Below, piece after piece: positions 9,604-17,578 of a stretch of DNA of 64,000 nucleotides. Each line of letters begins with the position of its first letter. Position 1 is the first letter of the stretch. The notes under the pieces are model-generated. The model was given only the letters and a program-made list of their open reading frames with translations. It ran no database searches and had not been told where the DNA came from. The stretch is from assembly GCF_019670125.1 (NCBI RefSeq), contig NZ_AP023033.1, positions 4,361,001 to 4,425,000 on the forward strand, written 5' to 3'. The translations under genes were made by a program, and so were the position numbers. The stretch comes from Agarivorans aestuarii. GTDB taxonomy: Bacteria; Pseudomonadota; Gammaproteobacteria; Enterobacterales; Celerinatantimonadaceae.

Positions 9604-10416
9604 TTGAACACTAATAGCCAAAACCTGCAAAGCCAATTTGAACGCCTTAAACGTAACAAGCTGTTTGAGTTGTTTGTAATTTCGGTGATCTTAATTTCTG
9701 CCTTACTTATTGGCGCAAAAACCTACTCGCTGCCGCCTAAAGTTATTACTGCCACCATCATACTCGACTACCTCATCACCCTGTTTTTTGTGGTCGAAAT
9801 TAGCATTCGCTTTATTGCCGAGCCCAATAAAAAGCACTTCTTTAATAACTTCTGGAATGTCTTCGATACCCTAATTGTATTGGTAAGCCTAGTCCCTATC
9901 GAAAACTCTGAACTAGCTATAGTTGGTCGCCTAATTCGGGTATTTAGGGTACTGCGAATGGTGTCTATAATTCCCGAGCTGCGTATCTTGCTTACCTCGC
10001 TGGTTAAAGCCCTGCCGCAGCTGGGTTACGTAATGCTGCTAATGTTCATCATCTTCTACATCTACGCCGCCATTGGCAGCACCTTATTCGAAACCATTAA
10101 CCCAACACTGTGGGGCGACATTGCCATCTCCATGCTCACCTTGTTCCGAGTGATGACCTTTGAAGACTGGACCGACGTAATGTACGAAACCATGCAGGTA
10201 TACAGCCTAAGTTGGATTTACTTCCTTAGTTTTATCTTCCTGTCGGCGTTTGCCTTTCTTAACATGGTGATTGGCATTGTGGTAAATGTGATGGAACAAG
10301 AACACGCTAAAGTACGTGAAGAAAAAAGCCTCGCCGAAGGCACCAACGAGCCGAGTCTGCGAGAACTACAGCAAGAACTAAGCGAGATAAAAGCGCTGCT
10401 TAAGCAGCAAAAATAG
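9604..10416 (+). CDS. Voltage-gated cation channel, BacNaV-like, with acidic filter TFEDWTD
   Basis: 270 residues with the six-helix plan of a single-domain voltage-gated channel. S1 lies around 20-38, S2 50-70, S3 85-97. S4 has arginines at 109, 112, 115 and 118 in the RxxRxxR pattern. S5 is around 138-162, a pore helix ends in the filter at 185-191, and S6 is around 203-230. A charged C-terminal helix follows that could form the tetrameric coiled coil seen in this family. The filter is TFEDWTD rather than the TLESWSM type of sodium-selective BacNaVs. TTG is the only usable start, since an in-frame TAA sits nine bases upstream and no ATG occurs before S4. It is a single gene with a terminator. 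Confidence 0.88.
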   Translation: MNTNSQNLQSQFERLKRNKLFELFVISVILISALLIGAKTYSLPPKVITATIILDYLITLFFVVEISIRFIAEPNKKHFFNNFWNVFDTLIVLVSLVPIENSELAIVGRLIRVFRVLRMVSIIPELRILLTSLVKALPQLGYVMLLMFIIFYIYAAIGSTLFETINPTLWGDIAISMLTLFRVMTFEDWTDVMYETMQVYSLSWIYFLSFIFLSAFAFLNMVIGIVVNVMEQEHAKVREEKSLAEGTNEPSLRELQQELSEIKALLKQQK

Positions 10417-10430
10417 TAGCGTAATAAGCG

Positions 10431-10464
10431 AGCTTAAGGGCAGATAAGCCCTTAAGCTTTTTTG
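10431..10464 (+). terminator. Rho-independent terminator after the channel gene
   Basis: A perfect 11-bp stem (AGCTTAAGGGC/GCCCTTAAGCT) with a six-base loop runs into a T tract, 14 bases after the channel stop. Confidence 0.93.
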
Positions 10465-10476
10465 TTCTAAGCAGTA

Positions 10477-10568
10477 ATACCAATCGTACTAAGTAACTGT
10501 TCATTCTATCTGGTTAAAATACTCGATAACTACGTTATTTTTGATCACTGACTTAATGTGATTGGTAT
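10477..10568. repeat. MITE-like repeat, short (internally deleted) copy
   Basis: 92 bases bounded by inverted ends ATACCAATC...GATTGGTAT. Read on the minus strand it matches the element at 44649-44809 at both ends, but lacks its central ~70 bases. It has no coding capacity. It lies between a terminator and the promoter region of the next small gene. Confidence 0.85.
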
Positions 10569-10611
10569 AAAGCGAACAAACATCAAACAAAACCTTGCTC
10601 CAAACTCAATG

Positions 10612-10629
10612 ATAGTTAATGATAACTAT
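10612..10629. promoter_or_regulatory. Fur-box-like palindrome
   Basis: ATAGTTA ATGA TAACTAT: two 7-base arms around a four-base centre, resembling the Fur operator GATAATGATAATCATTATC. It lies 25 bases before the preferred start of the small gene at 10655, where a repressor would block expression. The match is by eye only. Confidence 0.5.
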
Positions 10630-10654
10630 TCGCAACAAGTGTTTGGACATTACC

Positions 10655-10888
10655 ATGAAACATCACTCTTCAACATCACCAAGGATCCAGTTAAGCCTCT
10701 CGGTAGATAAGCTACAACAGTTGCTTGCTCAGGGAGCCATTTGCATCAATGACTTAGCCGATATACAACCAGAAGCCAAACGCGTGCTATGGAAGCTTTG
10801 CCTGCAAAACTGCAAATCCGGCGCCTGTGAGCGGCGAGCAAAAGCGGTGAATGATGAAGCAACACTAGCGGTTAAGAACCTAGACTAA
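10655..10888 (+). CDS. Small protein of unknown function with C-terminal cysteines, possibly iron-regulated
   Basis: 77 residues from this ATG. A longer version from 10619 would begin inside the Fur-like palindrome and is less likely. The core is SVDKLQQLLAQGAICINDLADI followed by LWKLCLQNCKSGACERR, giving four cysteines (one in GAICIN and three in LCLQNCKSGAC). There is no signal peptide or membrane segment. Similar short, cysteine-containing cytoplasmic proteins behind Fur sites are common in marine gammaproteobacteria, but I do not recognise a named family. The cysteine spacing could bind iron, an Fe-S cluster or zinc; that is inference. The RBS is weak (TGGA). Confidence 0.6.
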   Translation: MKHHSSTSPRIQLSLSVDKLQQLLAQGAICINDLADIQPEAKRVLWKLCLQNCKSGACERRAKAVNDEATLAVKNLD

Positions 10889-11069
10889 TTCAAATACCAA
10901 GATCTAAGCTGATAAATAATCTAGTTTTAGTTAACGCGTTAGTGCCCCATTGTGTGTTTAAACCTGCGTTGATAAACTCTAGATGTAATTTAACAAAAGC
11001 ACTTTTCAGACGTTTCATTGCAACGTAAATGAATAGATAATAAGCCAAAAAAAGGAGTTGAAACGCTTA

Positions 11070-12026
11070 ATGGTGACACTGGAGCAACAACTCTCAAGAA
11101 TTGACCTCAATCTATTGGTTTCACTCAGCGTGTTGCTCAAAGAGAGAAACGTTACTAAAGCGGCTCAGCGCTTGTACTTGTCTCAGCCTGCAATGAGTAG
11201 AACCTTGGGGAGGTTACGCGAGGCCTTTGATGACCCGCTATTTTACCGCGAGTCCAGCGGGCTTACTCCAACTCAAAAAGCTTTGGATCTACAAGGTCCT
11301 CTCGATGATCTTCTGGTATCCACGCATAGTCTGTTCTCAAAGACTCAGTTTAATCCGGGTGGATGTGAGAATACCTTTACTATCTCAATGCCCCCCTTGA
11401 TGAGCACATTTCTTTCTGTACCGCTAGTTTCGAGCCTTATCAGCCAAGCACCCTTGGCGAGTTTGGCTGAATACCCTGTAACGGACAACCCGGTTCAACA
11501 CCTTGCATCACGTGATGTTGATTTCTCAATCCATATCGAGAGACCAAAAGATGAAGCGGAGTTCCCTTGTCAATTGTTAGGGAGAACATATCCGGTTTTC
11601 TATGTATCAAAAAACCACCCCTTAGCTCAAAGCAGTGAAGTTAGTTTAGATGATGTAATGGCTTATCGCTTTGTTGATATGAGCCTAGACATAAGCTCTT
11701 TTGTCGAGTTTAACAATCCAGTAGATATTTACTTGGAGAGCAAGGGGTACCGCCGTAGCTTTGTTTTTAAGAGTGGTCATATTACTTCTTTGATCGAGGT
11801 TATGCAGAGTACATTGAGCGTGATGGCTTCTACTCATATGCTCGGTCAAGTTAAGAACTTGGAAGAGCAGCTAATCCCAATATTGGGTCTAAAGCACATC
11901 GAGAGTGTCGAGGTAGAGCTGTATCTAATACAACATAAACGTACTTTGGATAGTGAAGCCCACAAATGGTTCAAGGACTTACTGATTGCCACTATCAGAG
12001 ATGACATCTTTGCTTCTTCATATTAG
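11070..12026 (+). CDS. LysR-family transcriptional regulator
   Basis: 318 residues from the ATG at 11070. RBS AAAGGAG at 11051-11057 directly abuts a TTG at 11058, so the ATG is the better start. The N-terminal winged-helix signature is clear (LNLLVSLSVLLKERNVTKAAQRLYLSQPAMSRTLGRLR across about 15-48, with DDPLFYR following). The effector-binding domain runs from about 90 to the end. The opening LSRIDLNLLVSL resembles the NodD/NahR/LeuO-like subgroup. It is convergent with the bat operon, whose last gene ends 60 bases further, and it has no divergent target gene, so its regulon is unknown. Confidence 0.88.
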   Translation: MVTLEQQLSRIDLNLLVSLSVLLKERNVTKAAQRLYLSQPAMSRTLGRLREAFDDPLFYRESSGLTPTQKALDLQGPLDDLLVSTHSLFSKTQFNPGGCENTFTISMPPLMSTFLSVPLVSSLISQAPLASLAEYPVTDNPVQHLASRDVDFSIHIERPKDEAEFPCQLLGRTYPVFYVSKNHPLAQSSEVSLDDVMAYRFVDMSLDISSFVEFNNPVDIYLESKGYRRSFVFKSGHITSLIEVMQSTLSVMASTHMLGQVKNLEEQLIPILGLKHIESVEVELYLIQHKRTLDSEAHKWFKDLLIATIRDDIFASSY

Positions 12027-12085
12027 CAACGCGACTATGCGGAAGCTGTGCGTTACCAGTGCTTTTAGTGCCAAATTGTAACTAG

Positions 12086-13441
12086 CTATTTTTGTGGATT
12101 CAGCCGCCAATTAAACTGGAACCCCGTTGATTTTGTTGTCACCGGATACATCACTCTATTCAGCAAAATACCTGCCTCCATGATACTCACATCGCATATT
12201 TGTTCATTATCATAAGCTGCTTCAAGAAGCCGTTCCCATATCTTCTTTGATTCACTGTCTAGGTGAAGCGATACCACATTTATGTCTCTACGCTCAGCAC
12301 TGACAATCAGGTACAAGACCTGTATTGCTTTGGAATACGCTTGGCTATCAATGTGTGATAAAAACAGTCGCTTACGTGAGCGGCGCTGAGCGCGTCGCTT
12401 ACTGTTGGAAGCGAGGTACGCCAGCGCACCAAACTTGAATAGCAACCATAAGATCGTACCCGAAGAAAAAAACAGGATAACCTCTGCATACCCGTTAACC
12501 CTGAACCAAGCGAAGGCACTATCAAAAAATTTAGATACTCCACTACTGGCGAGGTTCAAAACTCGACTGTCGCCGGTAACAACGATTTGTTTTTCAACGA
12601 CAAGTTCTTTTAGTGTTTGTGTGTCTGTATCCCACCACGGTATCTGCACCGCAGGAACAATAACGCTGCCTGGTTCTTGAAAAATGATAGTGAAGCGCTG
12701 CTCGACTACAGCGTTATTGGTTTTGCTCAATGGGTTGAGGATATTCTCTTTTTCTGCTGGTTTGCGATAAACCTCTGTGCCATTTGGAACATCGATTTTG
12801 ATCTCCGGTAAAACAACGGTATCAGAGCCTGCGACATCAAGTTTGTAAGTAAATGTTATGGCATCGCCAATTTCCAACTCTTCTCCCGCTTCTCTGTCTC
12901 GCTGTAGCGATAAAGACGCTTTCTTACCGACTACCAGAGATGAAGCTTCGGTACTATTTAGACCTATAGCTTTTACTTTGAACTCTATAGGGAGAGAATT
13001 TACGCGGCCCTCGAGAACCTTGCCATTTTGTGGAGTAATGGCAGTATTGATGCTCAACGTCGGCAGAACATAGGTTTCGGCTAGGGTCGGGAAGAGAAAC
13101 ATCCGAGTTTTCTGGGTGTACCACTTTTGATTTCCGATGCTCCGAACAGAGCTGGTTACAGGTTGCTTATCATTGAGGACCACAACCCCCTCGATATCCA
13201 CGTAGGGAAGAGTCAGGTCTTTTGCGAATGGGTGTAAGCTCTGCAGCTCAATGTCAAGAGTCACTCGCTCTCGAACGACCACGTCTTGACTACTCAAATT
13301 CACCCCAACTCGGACCTGCTCTTCAGACAAGGCTTGTTCGAAGGAGCTAACAGCAAGAGCGACATTGCTGAAAACCCACATTGCTATTGCGAAGACTACG
13401 CTAGGATAAAGTGCGAATAGGCGTGTTCTAGTTCTGCTCAT
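12086..13441 (-). CDS. batD: BatD-like protein (oxygen-tolerance/aerotolerance family)
   Basis: 451 residues from the ATG at 13441; a GTG at 13453 is also in frame. A signal peptide (residues ~10-35) is followed by a large periplasmic part with repeated Ig-like beta segments (VRVGVNLSSQDVVVRERVTLDIELQ; ELEIGDAITFTYKLDVAG). A single TM helix lies near 320-342, then a basic cytoplasmic tail (SKRRAQRRSRKR). This layout matches BatD, the last component of Bat operons. The start overlaps the batC stop by 14 bases. The exact role of BatD is unknown; with the VWA proteins it probably forms a membrane complex driven by the MoxR ATPase. Confidence 0.8.
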   Translation of the reverse strand: MSRTRTRLFALYPSVVFAIAMWVFSNVALAVSSFEQALSEEQVRVGVNLSSQDVVVRERVTLDIELQSLHPFAKDLTLPYVDIEGVVVLNDKQPVTSSVRSIGNQKWYTQKTRMFLFPTLAETYVLPTLSINTAITPQNGKVLEGRVNSLPIEFKVKAIGLNSTEASSLVVGKKASLSLQRDREAGEELEIGDAITFTYKLDVAGSDTVVLPEIKIDVPNGTEVYRKPAEKENILNPLSKTNNAVVEQRFTIIFQEPGSVIVPAVQIPWWDTDTQTLKELVVEKQIVVTGDSRVLNLASSGVSKFFDSAFAWFRVNGYAEVILFFSSGTILWLLFKFGALAYLASNSKRRAQRRSRKRLFLSHIDSQAYSKAIQVLYLIVSAERRDINVVSLHLDSESKKIWERLLEAAYDNEQICDVSIMEAGILLNRVMYPVTTKSTGFQFNWRLNPQK

Positions 13442-14087
13442 TAGCGTACTCACTTTGAAATTTTTGTCTCAGAAAACTTGAAGGATCTTGTCTCACTTGA
13501 TTCAACCAAATTTGGTCTGACATCAAGACAGGCTTATCTGACTTCTTATCACTCTCCTCGCTCGCTATCTCTCTGTCGTCAATGGTTTTATTGGTGCTTT
13601 TCTCAGGAGTAGCATCTTTCAGCTTTTCCATGGCCACTGCCACCAAATCATGATTTTTTTTCGCCGCTTCAGATAAAGCTTCATCATGGAAGAGAGCCCG
13701 ATACAGTGCCTGCGCTTTCTCAAACTGACCGGAATGGGCGTAAGCATTTGCGATGGCGAGATACTTGTCGGGGTGGTCTATGCTCTCTAGCTGTTTGACC
13801 GCAGAAGAAAAATCGCCTGAAAAATAACTGCTATACGCTTTCCAGGCTGGTGATTCAAAAACGGCGTTAGCTTGCTGGTACTGGCCCTGGCGAAAGTAAA
13901 TCGCGGCTTGTTGATCTTTAGACAGCCAAGCATTGCCAAACGAAGCGGGAGACAACTGATGCCAAACTAACAAAGCAGCACTGAATATTGCTAAAGCTAC
14001 AGTCCACCGTTTGACAGGGCTTAGGTGTGTTAAATGCGAAAACGCAGCAAGCATAGTTGGATACAGTTTTTTCATCTCGGTTACCAT
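13428..14087 (-). CDS. batC: BatC-like TPR protein
   Basis: 219 residues from the ATG at 14087; an ATG at 14075 is an alternative. One N-terminal membrane anchor (about residues 25-45) is followed by TPR-like helices: AAIYFRQGQYQQANAVFESPAWKAYSSYFSGDF and YLAIANAYAHSGQFEKAQALYRAL. The C-terminal third is Lys/Glu/Ser-rich and low in complexity. BatC proteins carry TPRs and probably scaffold the BatA/BatB VWA partners. It overlaps batB by seven bases upstream and batD by 14 downstream, so translation is coupled. The C-terminal charged region varies greatly in this family. Confidence 0.8.
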   Translation of the reverse strand: MVTEMKKLYPTMLAAFSHLTHLSPVKRWTVALAIFSAALLVWHQLSPASFGNAWLSKDQQAAIYFRQGQYQQANAVFESPAWKAYSSYFSGDFSSAVKQLESIDHPDKYLAIANAYAHSGQFEKAQALYRALFHDEALSEAAKKNHDLVAVAMEKLKDATPEKSTNKTIDDREIASEESDKKSDKPVLMSDQIWLNQVRQDPSSFLRQKFQSEYANEQN

Positions 14088-15073
14088 TTCAGTGTCCAAC
14101 CTCGTCTAAACCACATAAGTTGAAGTGGAAGTAAGATAAATAGCAGCCAATAGCCAGCGTCTAACCAAGGTTGCTCTGCATCATTTGAACTAAACAGGTT
14201 GTTTTTGATAAACCTATAAACTTGTTCAACGTCAGAGTTGTCATGAGTAAATCGGACCATCTCTCCATGACCAGCTTTGGCCAAATCAGCTAAGTGTCCC
14301 AACTCGACTTCGCCAAGGCCAATACCCAGCTGAGGCGCTCCTGCGCCACTTTCCGGATGTTCGCCAATCGCCCACACCACCACTTGGTGCTGTAAGTCAG
14401 CAAACTCTTGCTGCATTCGTTGAATGGCTTGCTCGTCAGTTTTGTCGGTCAGTAGCAGCACCGTGGATGGGACTTCTGTCTTCTCAAGTAAGCGGCGGGC
14501 AGGTTGAATAAACGCATCCGGCGCGGTGGTTTGGTCAGGCAACAATTGCAAATCAAAAACATCTAGGAAGTAGCGGGCCAAGGTACTGTCCTTGGTAGCA
14601 GGCATAGCAACATGGGCACTTCCACCATAAATCACCAATGCGGTCTTCGCATCCCCACGGCGTTCTATCAACTTCACAACCTTTTGCTTAGCCCTGGTAA
14701 GCCTAGTTGGTTGAAGGTCTGTGCTATACATACTCTCTGCCACATCGAGCGCAATGATCAATTCCGACTTGTCTTCAAACAAAGGAGAGCTTTGTCGGGT
14801 CCATGATGGGCCTGCCATAACCAAGGTAGCGATAAGCGCAACTACTAAGAATAGTTTTCTCGGGGTTAGGTGAGCATGACTCTGCGTATTAACCGTTAGC
14901 TGCTTAACCATTTTAGGCGACATGTGTTTTCGCCACTGAGTAGTAAGGTCATCTTCTTTTCGTAAGATGGAGTAAAAAGCCAGTATTGGAAGAATCGCGA
15001 CCAACCACCACGGCCTTAAGAAATGGAAGTTGCTGATATCATCACTCACAAGTGAAGCTAAGTAATCAATCAT
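14081..15073 (-). CDS. batB: BatB-like VWA-domain membrane protein
   Basis: 330 residues from the ATG at 15073, with AAGGAA about seven bases upstream; the frame is open further upstream but would run deep into batA. The N-terminal TM helix (PWWLVAILPILAFYSIL) is followed by a second TM near 70-90. A von Willebrand A domain (about 100-280) and a C-terminal TM (WLLFILLPLQLMW) follow. The metal-binding MIDAS loop reads DVAESMYS where DxSxS is expected, so the first serine is alanine; metal binding may be weakened. The start overlaps the batA stop by eight bases. BatA and BatB probably pair at the inner membrane with their VWA domains in the periplasm. Confidence 0.85.
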   Translation of the reverse strand: MIDYLASLVSDDISNFHFLRPWWLVAILPILAFYSILRKEDDLTTQWRKHMSPKMVKQLTVNTQSHAHLTPRKLFLVVALIATLVMAGPSWTRQSSPLFEDKSELIIALDVAESMYSTDLQPTRLTRAKQKVVKLIERRGDAKTALVIYGGSAHVAMPATKDSTLARYFLDVFDLQLLPDQTTAPDAFIQPARRLLEKTEVPSTVLLLTDKTDEQAIQRMQQEFADLQHQVVVWAIGEHPESGAGAPQLGIGLGEVELGHLADLAKAGHGEMVRFTHDNSDVEQVYRFIKNNLFSSNDAEQPWLDAGYWLLFILLPLQLMWFRRGWTLKW

Positions 15074-16127
15074 GATGCGTTCCTTGTGGGGGCGTTTGGC
15101 ATGCCTGAGTGATATCTCTGTCAGCGCCAGCGCCCATAGTCGCTTTTTCGGTTCTCGGATTGAGTTTGGAGAAGAGCACGAGGACAACCCCAATTAGCTG
15201 TAAGGCATAAAAAACGCCATAAGCGAGATGATGTAAGTCGTGCTTTGGACGATGTGAACTTACCTTAAACTCTTGCTGTTCTAAGCTATTGATGACGTCG
15301 TAAGCTCGTTGCAACGCTGTTGAATCCATGGCATGGAACATCTGTCCACCAGTGATTTCAGATACGCTTTCGAGCGTGGGTAAATCCATTTTGTAGCGCC
15401 CATCAGTACTCGGGTCACCCATGGCAATGGTGTATATCTTAACCTTGTATTTACGGGCGATTTCGGCTGCCTTGATAGGAGGCATCTGAGAACTAGTGTC
15501 GTCTCCATCGGTAAGCAATATCAGTACCCGTTGGCGACTTTTTTCTTGTTCAAATAGCGAGATGGACAAGCCAATTGCGTCACCAAAGGCAGTTTGAAAC
15601 CCCGCATAGCCCAGCTGGGCTTCATGGAGTAATGCTTGCCAAGCGCTAAGGTCGTCGGTGAATGGTGCTTGCACATAAGCCGCGTCAGCAAACAGAATCA
15701 AACCTAATCGATCATGCTCTCGTTGGGCCGCAAAATCGCTTAGTACTTGTTTGGCGACGGTTAGTCGATCTACTTTCTCGCCAGAGGCTCCAACAAAGTC
15801 TTTCTCTGACATAGAGCCTGATAAATCGAGTGCTACCATGATTTCTCGCGCGGATTTTCTTTGTTCAATGGGCTCGCCTAGCCAAACAGGCTTAGCAATA
15901 GCAACCACCAGTGCGAGATAGCCAACTACCACTAATAACCACTGAACTTTTCGGCGTTTAAGCTCGGCCGAGCCCGCCAAGGCCTCTTTTCCGGACACCG
16001 CGACTAAGCGCTCAAAAAAAGGCACCTTGAGGGCTTTGCTTTGAGTTTTGTACGCTGGCGCAAATTGGTGCATCAACCAAGGGGCAATTAACAGGAGAAA
16101 TGCCAAAGGGTATTCAAATTCAATCAT
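15066..16127 (-). CDS. batA: BatA-like VWA-domain membrane protein
   Basis: 353 residues from the ATG at 16127, chosen because GAGG lies five bases upstream; a second ATG at 16139 overlaps that site. It has TM helices near 8-22 and 60-78, a VWA domain (about 90-290) with an intact MIDAS sequence (DLSGSMS) and a LLTDGDD metal loop, and a C-terminal TM near 308-328. It overlaps the DUF4381 gene by eight bases and batB by eight. In Bacteroides and Francisella, Bat operons support tolerance to oxygen or other stresses; the mechanism is unresolved. Confidence 0.87.
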   Translation of the reverse strand: MIEFEYPLAFLLLIAPWLMHQFAPAYKTQSKALKVPFFERLVAVSGKEALAGSAELKRRKVQWLLVVVGYLALVVAIAKPVWLGEPIEQRKSAREIMVALDLSGSMSEKDFVGASGEKVDRLTVAKQVLSDFAAQREHDRLGLILFADAAYVQAPFTDDLSAWQALLHEAQLGYAGFQTAFGDAIGLSISLFEQEKSRQRVLILLTDGDDTSSQMPPIKAAEIARKYKVKIYTIAMGDPSTDGRYKMDLPTLESVSEITGGQMFHAMDSTALQRAYDVINSLEQQEFKVSSHRPKHDLHHLAYGVFYALQLIGVVLVLFSKLNPRTEKATMGAGADRDITQACQTPPQGTHHD

Positions 16128-16623
16128 TATTGACCTCATGATACTTGACCCAGTGCGCTACCTCCTTAGATAGCATAACGAGTTGCCGATGCTCGATTGC
16201 AGGCGTTTGAGAATAAGCTAGCGAGGCTAAAAGGCCAGTGCAGCACCCGCTGAAGTCACTATTTACACAGTGAGTGTCTAACCAAGCCTCCCACTCAGTC
16301 CCAACCAGAGCTGCAACTTGCTCTCGAGGATAGGCATACAGTGCCGTTCTTTTGAGCAGCAAAGGCAAGTGATGGCGATCTTGGTCAGTAAGTTCAAGTT
16401 TGCTTAGCTCTGATAATACTGCTCTTCGGTACGCATTAAGGCGATACTGCTTGACCTGCAAATAAAACTTGTAAGTCAGATAAAGTGCGATAACGCACAT
16501 CACCACATACCACCCTGGTGCGTTTGGCTGCCAAGATACAGGGTCTGGAAGGCTTGGTTCCACTAAAGCGGAGGTTAGAGGAGTTATTCCCTCTGGGTGC
16601 AGATTGGCTATGAGCTTACTCAT
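16120..16623 (-). CDS. DUF4381-domain protein of the MoxR/Bat operon
   Basis: 167 residues. After a short N-terminal segment (PLTSALVEPSLPDPVSWQPNAPGWYVV) comes one TM helix (about 37-55) and a cytoplasmic helical domain ending ..SKEVAHWVKYHEV. This is the usual form of DUF4381 proteins, which sit between DUF58 and batA in such operons. The ATG overlaps the stop of the DUF58 gene by one base. The role is unknown; the position in the operon suggests a membrane tether between the ATPase/DUF58 pair and the VWA proteins. Confidence 0.8.
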   Translation of the reverse strand: MSKLIANLHPEGITPLTSALVEPSLPDPVSWQPNAPGWYVVMCVIALYLTYKFYLQVKQYRLNAYRRAVLSELSKLELTDQDRHHLPLLLKRTALYAYPREQVAALVGTEWEAWLDTHCVNSDFSGCCTGLLASLAYSQTPAIEHRQLVMLSKEVAHWVKYHEVNND

Positions 16624-17567
16624 TATTTGCCCACCTTGCGGCCAAGGGCTGCCCTTAATTGGAGGTCTGATTCTTCGATGGTATTAAACTTAAGCATTGG
16701 AATACGATACCTTCTTGCCAGGGCTGCAAAACTAGCGATCGCTGTAACCACATCATAAGAAAATTTCTCTCTAAATAGAGCATCATCACTTGGCACTGCT
16801 ACTTGCATTGCGCCATCACTGAAAGCAACGGTACCCAAGTTAGCAAGTTCGTGTTCCAGTGGATCTGTCACATGACAGAAGATCACATCGTTGTGCTGGC
16901 AGAGTTTTTTGATCGCGTCTTCGTTGTCGGCAGTGTAGCCATAACCATCTGTAATGATAATGACAAGACCATCATGCTTGACTAGACGCTGGGCTTGCTC
17001 AAAAAAACCAGCAAAAGAAGAACTCTTGGAAGCAGCGCTATCGCTGGCGTGTAAGGCATGATTTTTCACAACAAGCTGACTCAGGAGCTTGAGCACATGA
17101 TTAACACTTCTGTGCGGCGCTACCGTAAGTGCTGATTCGTCATCAAAGATGATTGCGCCAACACGATCGGTAGATGCAATGACGTTCCAGGCGATCAGAG
17201 CACTTAGCTCTGCTGCCACCACGGATTTCATTTTGCCTTGGCTACCAAAGAACATGCTCATACGCTGGTCAATCAGTAAGTAGACATTGCGCTCGCGTTC
17301 TTCGGAAAAAATTTTTACATGGGGCTTGCCGGTTCGCATTGTCACTTTCCAATCCATGGTGCGAATGTCATCCCCCATTTGATAATGGCGCATCTCCTCG
17401 AAATTCAAGCCTCTGCCGCGTAGCTTCGAGACATGTCTTCCGGTCAATAGGCTGTTGATTGGCTGACTTGGTAAGAAATCGAACCCGGTAGCTTTGTATC
17501 GTAAGCGACTCAAAGACTCGAGATCGGTATAGAAATCAGGGTCTTTAATGGCAGTGCTGATAGTCAT
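16623..17567 (-). CDS. DUF58-domain protein (MoxR partner, VWA-like)
   Basis: 314 residues with no membrane segment. The conserved DUF58 core GRHVSKLRGRGLNFEEMRHYQMGDDIRTMDWKVTMRTGKPHVK is present at about 43-86. It leads into a VWA-like fold (VYLLIDQRMSMFFG) in which the MIDAS serines are partly replaced (DQRMSM). DUF58 proteins almost always sit next to MoxR ATPases and are thought to be their substrate or adaptor. It starts 11 bases after the moxR stop and overlaps the DUF4381 gene by one base. Confidence 0.88.
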   Translation of the reverse strand: MTISTAIKDPDFYTDLESLSRLRYKATGFDFLPSQPINSLLTGRHVSKLRGRGLNFEEMRHYQMGDDIRTMDWKVTMRTGKPHVKIFSEERERNVYLLIDQRMSMFFGSQGKMKSVVAAELSALIAWNVIASTDRVGAIIFDDESALTVAPHRSVNHVLKLLSQLVVKNHALHASDSAASKSSSFAGFFEQAQRLVKHDGLVIIITDGYGYTADNEDAIKKLCQHNDVIFCHVTDPLEHELANLGTVAFSDGAMQVAVPSDDALFREKFSYDVVTAIASFAALARRYRIPMLKFNTIEESDLQLRAALGRKVGK

Positions 17568-17578
17568 GTTGGCCTCGC

